From positions 186,001-250,000 of the forward strand of contig MCGO01000039.1 of NCBI GenBank assembly GCA_002104985.1: a stretch of DNA of 64,000 nt. Reading direction: 5' to 3'. The notes below the pieces were generated by a model, which did no database searches, was not told the origin of the DNA, and saw nothing but the letters and a program-made list of their open reading frames with translations. Position 1 is the first letter of the stretch, and each line of letters opens with the position of its first letter. The position numbers were made by a program, and so were the translations under genes. The stretch is from Rhizoclosmatium globosum. Its lineage: Eukaryota > Chytridiomycota > Chytridiomycetes > Chytridiales > Chytriomycetaceae. This document shows, one piece after another, positions 56,430-64,000 of this stretch.

Positions 56430-57361
56430 ATGGACCAACTTCGGATCGAGTTTGAGGCCCTGCGCCAGGCCGTGCGCACCAAACTTGATGTCACTCTGCC
56501 CACGCTCTTGAGCTCTGAAGCATCGCAAGGTAGGCAGCCCAAGTGGTTAAAAGGCCCATGCTATTAGCTAAGCACCGGCTAGAACGGCGGCTCGTGGTCA
56601 ACCAGGCCACGCGCGACCTCGAAGAAGCAGATGAAATCGTACGTTGTTTGTTGGTTGAAAGACTGCAAAGATGCTCAAACAGCTTTAGATTGCAGAGATG
56701 GAAACTGTCGCAAAAACACTCCCAACTCAGAACAAACTAAAGGCAACAGCTCTGATCCGATCTTTCCGCGAAACTCTCCGAATTGCACGCAAGGATTTGC
56801 AGGTTTATTTCTCAAGGAAGTGCTTGTTCTCGTTGTTTATTATTCAAACAGAAAGCTGCTTCTCCTGCCGCTGCTGAGCGTTTCCAATTACTGTCTGGTG
56901 CGAATGAATCTATCGTTCAAATTGATGCAGAAGCAAATGATCAGCGAACGAGGTTGCTTCGTGGAACTGAAACACTCCAAAGTGGATCAGAACGATTGCA
57001 AAATATACAACGCATTGCGCTTGAGTCAGAGACTGTCGGAGTGTCAACCCTGAGTGACTTGAATCGTCAGCGGGAACAGCTTCAGCGAACTCGAAATACT
57101 GTAAGACAGTATTTGGGGGGGTTTTTTAACGCGAAATTAATAATCCCCAGCTTGACGGCGCTGATACTTGGATTGCTCAATCAACTGCCGTTATTAGAGG
57201 CATGCAGTGGCAGTTGAGCAACAATTTTCTGTTCGTTTCGATTATGAGGGCTCACAATTCAATTCTATAGATACACGAAAGGATCACTTATCCAATACGG
57301 AACTATTGCCATACTCTCCATTTTGATTTTAATCGCCATATATTTCAAGTATTTCCGTTGA
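56430..57361 (+). CDS. VTI1: Vti1-type v-SNARE
   Basis: Six exons, 56430-56529, 56568-56638, 56689-56802, 56852-57100, 57151-57206 and 57271-57361, give 226 residues. N-terminal V-SNARE helices (MDQLRIEFEALRQAV, HRLERRLVVNQATRDLEEAD, LIRSFRETLRIARKDLQ) are followed by the SNARE motif with the Qb signature LQNIQRIALESETVGVST and LNRQREQLQRTRNTL. A C-terminal anchor SLIQYGTIAILSILILIAIYF completes it. Vti1 acts in Golgi-endosome-vacuole fusion. Introns as short as 38 nt occur here. Stop TGA at 57359-57361. Confidence 0.9.
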
Positions 57362-57476
57362 TATCCATACTTTAGCTTCCTTTAACGAGCACCAATCTGT
57401 ACTGTATTCTCAAATATGCCAACAAACGAATAAATAGGGTCTTCATGGCCTCATATGAATTCTACACCCTCAAAAT

Positions 57477-60251
57477 CTATTTCTTGGCAAAAAACACAAG
57501 AACGCTAGAGTTGCTGAGCCGATCTTTGACTTCTTCATCCAGAATTTCCTGATATGGTCTATCCTTCACATAGTATGGTCTCTCAGATACCTCCTCGTAT
57601 TCGTTCAACTGCTTACGGATGACGTTCTCCATCTTCTTCAAATTTGGCAACGCGCTCTTCCTGAACTTCTCTTCCTCCAACAGCCTGATGCTGCTTCCAG
57701 TCAATCTACCCGGATCTTTGGCGGCCTCTTCGAATTCAATCAGCTTCTTGATAAAGTCTTGTCTCTCCTGAATCAGTTTGGCAATCTTGAGACCTCGCTC
57801 ACGGCGCAACGCAGCAGAAGCTATTTCTTTTTTCATTTCTTGCAGAGCTATAGGACTGTAAATTGGTTTGCAATGGCTCCAAAACAAATCTTGTTCTTCT
57901 TTTGATGTGCCACAGTCTTTCCAGACTTGCTTGAGTTTCTCCACAGTCTTTCATTAACAGAAAGTTAGCTTCACTGAAAACTGAGTCTACGATTTACCTG
58001 ATCAATTTCAAGCTTCATTTTCTCCGACCATCTCTTTCGAAGTCTGTCCGCTATCGCAGTGTACTACAGCAGTCGGTTATGAGAACCATAACGCCAACTT
58101 CACGAACATACCTCTTTCAAATTCTTCAAGTCATCCACAAGAACAATGCGTTCAGACTCTGGTACTTCCAACTGATCCCATAATTCTTTGATATCCGAAA
58201 TAAGGCGGCGCAGCTGCTCTTCTCGCTCCTTATGTTCCTTGATCTCTCGTCGGACAACTGAGATCCTTTCCTGGAGAGACTTTATGAAAACTCTTGTAAT
58301 GGATAGAGGCTTAGGGAGTGAATGATGCTCAGCAAAGTACGACGTCAATTTTTCCTTGATATGCGATTGTAGTTGGAGCGGGGATGTAGAATCCTGGACT
58401 CCTGAAGAAAGATTATCAAGGAGTGCTTTGATTTGAACCTCTTCCGGGGTTTTTGAATGCACTTCTTCTGGTACAGAATTGTACTGGAGGAGTAAATCAG
58501 TTGAAAGGGATGCAATTTGGTTGATTCGGTCCGCTTTTTCAGTTACAAGGTTTTCAAGTACTTGCCAGCGCTCTTGTTGGGAATTCGGGTCTTTCTGTTA
58601 CCTGATATCAGCTCCATATATTTAGGAGGAAGCTGGACTCACCACAACAAACTCATTCGCTTTTAAATCTGTCAACTCTTCACGGAACTCTTGTAAACGA
58701 CTCATGTCGACTTCTCCCTGCTTTCCAGCCTCCCACTTTTCTCGCAATTCCTGTACAAGAATATTGTATTCATCTAAATTCTTGATATCCAGTACAAGCG
58801 CATTTCTGTCTTGCTTCGGGATATTCAAGTTCTCGTACAGTTTAGCAATTTCATCAACTACGCGTTTACAGTCTGATTCTTTCGCTTCCTGTTCCATTAC
58901 TTGGTCTCGGACATCATCACGGCGGTCTTCTAAGGCTTCGATATACGCACGAGTGAATGCGAACGGAGGTGGTAGGGATTTTGAAGGGGAATTCAAAGAT
59001 GCTACAAAGATTTGTTTTGCACGTAGTTGTAAGGCACGACGGTTGGCGTTATCAGGAAGATTTGTGGGCAGAGTTTGAAGAAATGGTGTCAACGGGTCAG
59101 AAGCAGGGAAATGAAGGGTTTTGAGCAGTTTGTAGAATTCTGCAGAGACTGCTGCCAACCGATTGATTCTTGATACTTTTTCGCCAATTAAGTCTTCCAG
59201 AAGGGCCATTATTTCCGCTTTGGACATTCCGTCTGTCTATTTTTTGGCATGTCACAGACTTGAGAGGGAAAAAGATCAGATAAAGAATTACCAGTTGCAT
59301 TTCATCATTTGCAAGGTCTAATAACTCGCTTCGAAGCTCTTTGATTCTCGCTTTCGTAGCCTCCTCTTCCTCTTTGCTCTTCAATTCCAGAGCAACTCGT
59401 GCAGCCTCAGCCTCGATCGCCAGCTGTTTATACTTTTGCGTTTCAGTGTCCAATAACACCATCTTTTTGCTGATTTCATCCACTTTCTTTTCCATCAAAG
59501 ACTCAGACTCCGCGCAAGCTTTTTCAGCCGCTTCTTTTGTTGCTGCTAAACGTCGAGCAAATTCCGTTTGTGATTCTGTAGCAGTTTGCTGAGTTTGAAC
59601 AACCTTTAATAGTGCGGCTTCCATAGCTTCTAAATGATTCAAGCATTCTGGTGTCAACGATAAAGGCCTTGGAAGAAATTTGTAGGTCGCCAAACTGCTG
59701 TCAAGATATGCTCGAGCAACAGGGACAGTTGTTTCCAATAAATGAGGGCCTGCTTGTTTCGCGCCAATATCTTTGAGGATCTGAATCAACGGGTTTTTAT
59801 CAGAGTCGGGTGGGAATCCAACTTGTTCAAACAATATTAGGTTATGACTCAGAAGCGTTGCGATTCGATGGATTCTCTCCGATTTCAACGCATAATATGG
59901 AGTTAAATCATCAGTTACGTTCGTCATTTCGTGAGACTGAAGTCCGAGCTCTGTTCTCAAGCGCGCTCGTTCGAGGTCCTTGTCGGACGGCTGCGGCGGA
60001 AGTTGGAAAATAATCAAGAACTGATCTTCTTCATCTCCGACTCTTCTTTGTCTTCGTCGTTCAAACATTAAATAGGCAACTATGAGACATAGGATCAAAA
60101 TCACAGCGCAAAAGACTATTCCCACAATTGGCCCCGTATCGAGACTCTTGGTATTGTCGTTAACAGCATTATTGTTGTTATTTGGATTAGGAGGGTTGTT
60201 GCAAGAGTTTCCTTGACAGGAAGACATCTGGAGGTTGGTGTGATTTTCCAA
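57477..60251 (-). CDS. MAP65/Ase1/PRC1-like coiled-coil protein with an N-terminal transmembrane segment
   Basis: Several exons. The first ~80 residues are Asn-rich and extracellular-like, then IVGIVFCAVILILCLIVAYL is a single membrane helix followed by FERRRQRR. Three related coiled-coil units follow, each with RINRLAAVSAEFY / RIHRIATLLSHNL, PxPLS/F-T-x-YIEALE and DLKNLKE/DIKNLDE landmarks. The last ~155 residues (VEKLKQVWKDCGTSKEEQD, DPGRLTGSSIRLLEEEKFRK, LPNLKKMENVIRKQL) resemble the spectrin-like microtubule-binding end of MAP65/Ase1. An anchor is not normal for that family. I infer a membrane-to-microtubule linker. The start could be the Met nine residues in. Confidence 0.65.
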
Positions 60252-60480
60252 TAATTGTCACGCATCAGAACTTTTTTATTTAATGGCCTATAAAAATGGA
60301 GTTTCTGATCAATAATAGAGCTAGATCTAAGTCGGGCCGAGCCGTATGTGTCTTTCATATGGTCAAGAAACACAAACGCAAAATCATCTGCCATGAAATT
60401 TCATCAATGAATCCAATTACGCGTGGATTGATTCATTCTTCGACTATAAAGAGTAGTTATTAATGTAGTTGATTTTTACT

Positions 60481-60804
60481 TCATATACCTTTGATATCTG
60501 TTGGCCGGCCTGTAATACCAGTATCAAACGCACTTTCTTCATCCAATATTCTTCGCTGCTGGTGAAGTTTTCTGTATAAAAGAAAGACCGCTACAGTCAG
60601 CCATACAAGGACGACAAGGCCGAGTACGATTCCTGCGATCTCTCCAGAACTGAGACCTGATGTTGTCATTGCCGTTGAGCTTGGTGGAACGAAATCACCG
60701 TTATCATAACCGCTCTCGCCACATGGCTTTGCGAAACACATTGGTGCGTTCTTTGCTAGAAATGTTGATGCTGACAATTCAATGCCCATCTGATCATCTA
60801 TCAA
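60481..60804 (-). CDS. Small single-pass membrane protein, possibly a partial gene
   Basis: 107 residues: a Cys-containing Ser/Thr-rich outer part, then GEIAGIVLGLVVLVWLTVAV as a membrane helix and YRKLHQQRRILDEESAF inside. Helix and juxtamembrane segments resemble the same region of the neighbou­ring MAP65-like protein (GPIVGIVFCA..., RRRQRRVGDEEDQF). It may therefore be a duplicated first exon or relict. The ending KGI sits on a GTATATG that could be a donor site, so a further exon is possible. Start codon uncertain (two Met within six residues). Confidence 0.45.
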   Translation of the reverse strand: MIDDQMGIELSASTFLAKNAPMCFAKPCGESGYDNGDFVPPSSTAMTTSGLSSGEIAGIVLGLVVLVWLTVAVFLLYRKLHQQRRILDEESAFDTGITGRPTDIKGI

Positions 60805-60998
60805 ACTCGCGTTTCATCCGTCGCCTGGATCACAAAGCGGTTTAGATCGACTTCTGAATTGGTGATAATCACGTGCGGATTCGTGTGACATGGGATGTGA
60901 CTGGTCAGCTGGCTGAACAAGCCCATAGGGAAATGGATAAATGGATCTGGCTTTTCCTCCCACTGGATCACTCTCAACACCAGATCCTTTAGATAAAG

Positions 60999-62650
60999 AT
61001 GCAGCTTGCTCTCATTGCTGCTTCGCTCATCGCTGCAGCTCACGCGCAGACTGCTTGTGCTCCTGCCTATGATCCAGCCAAGACGTACCTCAACGGTGAT
61101 ACCGCCAGTGAAGGAGGCGTGAATTACAAAGCCAATTGGTGGTCGCAAAACTCTGATCCGGCGACGAACAGTGGAGCTGCGAGTGACTACAAGCAATGGA
61201 CAAACTTGGGAGCTTGTGGAAGTGGTCCCGTGACGACTGTTGCCAAGACAACCACCACCATTCCAGCAATCAAGGCATCGACTACTGCTGTTGTTAAGCA
61301 GACAACCACTACTTCCACTACTTCCACTTCGACTACCACCACGACCACCACAACCACTACTGCAGCCATCAAGACAACTGCTGCTGCTCAAAGCAGCACC
61401 ACTAAAGCTGCTGCAACTTCAACTACGACAACTTCAACAACTACGACCACAACCACAAATGCTCCAGCCACTACCTCTGCTGCAGGAAACGTTTGTGCCA
61501 ACATCCCCAATAACGGTGGAGTTTGCCCAGATCCTAAGACGTTGATTTCATGCTGGGGAGGACAAGTCGCTCTCACTTCTGCCTGTCCAACGGGACTGTA
61601 CTGTTGTGCCAAGACTGGAAACTGTGATTACTTGGCCAACTGTCCAGAAGTCTTCCAACCTCCAACACCACCTCCACCAACTCCAGCTGGAAAGCGTTTC
61701 AAGTTCAACGGTACTCACTCTTTTCTTCCCTTAAATTTTATCCGACTAAAACGTTGTTGGTAGGATACTGGGGACAATCCTCTGGTTACTTCACTAACGG
61801 AAAGTACCAAAACTCGCTACTTTCTTATTGCCAAACCGGCCACTGGGACACAATCCACCTCGCCTTCCTCGCCACGTTCTCCTCCTCCTCTCCAACAACC
61901 GGCTTCATTCTCGACCTCGACAAGAACACATACGGGGTCTGGGACTCGACCGGCGGGAAAGCGATTGACCCAAAAGTCGCGGCAAGTTTCCTTCAAGTCG
62001 GAAAAGACATTCAGGCGTGTCAAGCACTTGGCGTGAAGATTGGTCTTTCGCTTGGAGGTGCGCTCGCGAATATTGATTTGTCGGCGGGGTCCGGTCCGGG
62101 AATTGCGGCCTGGTTGCATAATACGTTCTTTGGGGGTAATGACCCGAAGGCGGTTAGACCTTTCGGAGCTGGTGTTACGTTGGATGGTATTGATTATGAT
62201 GATGAGGTTTCTGTGCCGCCTGTTGCGGATATTATTGCCATCAATACGTACCTCAAGACGAATAACCCGGGGAAAATGTTTATTACGGCTGCTCCTCAGT
62301 GTCCGTTCCCTGATTACAATATTGGTGGTGCGCTTGCTGCTGCTAACAACGGGTTTGACTATGTTCAAGTCCAGTTCTACAACAACGCGCAATGTAACTT
62401 GATTAATCCTCTCTTCAACTTTGATCAATGGGTTGAGCAGCTTGGTTTGCCAATTTACGTTGGAGTGCCAGGATCGACACCAAGTGCTTCATCTGGATAC
62501 GCGACCCCGGCTCAAGTCCAAGCCGCATTGAAGGTTATCACCGGTGACATTTTGAAGCCTTGGCTGTGGGGTGTGATGACTTGGGACGTTTCTTCTGCGG
62601 AGGCAAGTGGGTTCGCTCCAGCCATCTCGTCGATCTTGGCAACTCTCTAA
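60999..62650 (+). CDS. Secreted GH18 chitinase (class III-like) with chitin-binding modules
   Basis: Two exons, 60999-61710 and 61764-62650, give 532 residues. A signal peptide (MQLALIAASLIAAAHA) leads to a CBM5/12-type module (YDPAKTYLNGDTASEGGVNY, then ANWWSQN, DYKQWTNLGAC). A Thr-rich linker of ~90 residues follows, then a six-Cys segment (CANIPNNGGVCPD to CCAKTGNC). The GH18 barrel starts YWGQSSGYFTNGKYQ, with KIGLSLGGALAN and LDGIDYDDE carrying the DxxDxDxE catalytic motif, ending GVMTWDVSSA. Cleaves chitin in the wall or in substrates such as arthropod or fungal debris. High G+C third positions suggest good expression. Confidence 0.92.
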
Positions 62651-62917
62651 ATGTGCAACGAATATGATTTGGTGGTGTTTCTATCTGTATCTTTTGTCAG
62701 AATATTTAGAATTCAGTAAATGTTTGATGATTCACTTTATTCCATCCCCATCAAATCCAAAGCGAACCATACACAATTAAATAGAGCTGTACAAAGAGAC
62801 AAGGCTGAAAATAATAACCCCCCATAAACAAAAGAAAAAAAAGCAAGAAAAACAAGCAAGCAACAAATGGGTGTTCTATACAAAATGCTGGTGTACAAAA
62901 TCCGTCTAAACTACAGA

Positions 62918-64000
62918 TTAAAGGGCTTCCTGACTCAGAACTGTCGTCACGTCCACTACAGTTTTCAGGTCTTCCAAGAATGGAATCAGATCCAGGAGCT
63001 CGGTATCATTCGGGTCATTGAACCATGACGAAATAGGGATGGCGTTTGATGGGTGAAATATGTATGAAACTGGTGAGTTATCGAGAATAATGATGTCTTT
63101 GATATCTCGGCCCAGGAGATTCAGGTCCTTTTCGTTGTGGTTGAATGTAAGTCACGAGTATACAGTCATGAAAGAAAAAACGTACCTTGACGTAATTTCC
63201 TTTGTGATGTAAGCACGCTTCCCGAAACAGACGATGTTTTACGACTTTGTATTTATCCAACATGTCTAGTACGGGATCCGCGTATTTACTTAGCGATGCT
63301 GTAAACACGACAATCTCAAACTGTTGTCCCATTTGTTGCATAAAAGTGTCGACGCCCGGCCGTTTCAGAACATAGACATTGTGTAATTGATTGTCAATTT
63401 CTATGGGTATGACAAAGTCGGCATTAGGCACAGCCTGTTGAAAGAATTGGCATGAGTAAATTGGATTTGGTTCCAGTGAATCATTTGGTAGGATTCAATC
63501 CCTATTCCATTCGTCTGACGCGTCTCGCGTACACTCGTGTTTCGCGTGTACTCTATTCCTCTCAAATAGAAAACGCCGCCTACCTTAAAGCTAGAGTGAA
63601 CAAGTGTCTCATCCAGATCAAGAACAAGACATTTTTTCCCAATGTCACAGGGCTCCAAAAGAGGTAAAAGGTACGGCTGACCATTCCCCATTTGACCATA
63701 CTGAGCCGATTTAAGAATATGTGGGTTGTTGTTGGCTGTGGTCGCCGACGAAACAGTAAGAGTAGAAATAGGTTTTACGGGAGAAGAAGAGGGAGGAGAG
63801 TGAGGAGCGACATCGGCGGCTTCTAGATCACGAGGATGGAATCCGCAGCATCCAAAGAGAAAACGTTTCCAAGAGGGAGTTGGACGTCGTCGTTGATGTT
63901 GCGTGTGTTGATTTTGAAGTTGGTTTTGAGTTAATCCATTTTGTTGCTGTTGCTGAAGGAGAAGCTGTTGCTGGGCGGCAGCTATTGATTGTTGGTGCTG
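62918..64000 (-). CDS. Psr1/SCP-type phosphatase (HAD, CTD-phosphatase-like), 5' end outside window
   Basis: Exons: 64000 (running off the edge) to 63584, 63434-63186 and 63128-62918. The visible N-terminal part is Gln-rich, followed by [11 protein letters not shown], a possible palmitoylation spot as in Psr1/2. The catalytic [12 protein letters not shown] ends exactly at an intron. Then [64 protein letters not shown] and [14 protein letters not shown]. An extra A in the AAA at 63120-63122 shifts DLNLLGRD out of frame, otherwise intact. Family role: plasma-membrane phosphatase in ion stress, or Nem1-like lipid signalling. Confidence 0.85.

Overview
The window is nuclear DNA of a fungus, most likely an early-diverging zoosporic (chytrid-like) one. 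Genes are dense on both strands. Spliceosomal introns are mostly 45-100 nt with GT..AG ends and often a CTAAC/CTGAC-like branch site, and all three standard stop codons are used. Gene content is fungal: IKS1-type kinase, Bub2/Cdc16, Erd1/EXS, AP180, Vti1, Tel1, and a secreted GH18 chitinase with chitin-binding modules. Clade is inferred from content only.

Layout. 1-476: 3.4 copies of a ~142-bp tandem repeat. 1.3-9.5 kb: cystathionine beta-lyase (-), HMG-box protein (+), Tim13 (+), mitochondrial uS7 (-), an Elongin-C-like/LRR protein (+), bacterial-type cytidylate kinase (-). 9.5-25.2 kb: AP180/CALM clathrin adaptor (+), a cyclic-nucleotide-binding/F-box/LRR protein (-), a 9-kb Tel1/ATM kinase gene (+), thymidylate kinase (-). 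25.2-31.8 kb: a secreted acidic repeat protein with many dibasic sites, a small secreted basic protein, MYG1, prefoldin subunit 3 and an EXORDIUM-like secreted protein (all -).

31,896-36,315 is the most striking feature: a complete-looking 4,420-bp DNA transposon. It has 26-bp perfect terminal inverted repeats and a 6-bp target duplication (TAAATG). It carries only two convergent genes, a DDE integrase-core protein and an alpha-kinase, each with four CxxC pairs near its N-terminus. It sits in the short divergent spacer between the EXORDIUM-like gene and a Sec14-like gene.

36.4-42.1 kb: Sec14-like protein, an MCT-type transporter, then a tandem duplicate of the Sec14 3' end plus the transporter (the second copy carries a 20-nt frame-breaking deletion), and a truncated EXORDIUM-like paralogue. 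42.1-64 kb: IKS1-like kinase, Bub2/Cdc16, Erd1, a MAP kinase kinase, a small Cys-containing protein, a PKA-like AGC kinase, a membrane glycerophosphodiester phosphodiesterase, Vti1, a membrane-anchored MAP65/Ase1-like protein, a small single-pass protein, the chitinase, and a Psr1-like phosphatase running off the right edge.

Many genes form divergent pairs whose start codons are only 25-60 bp apart. Several otherwise well-conserved genes (AP180, MYG1, Erd1, Tel1, the LRR genes, the phosphatase) carry single-base frame breaks, often in homopolymers. This points to residual assembly errors more than to gene death. No rRNA, tRNA or CRISPR was recognised.
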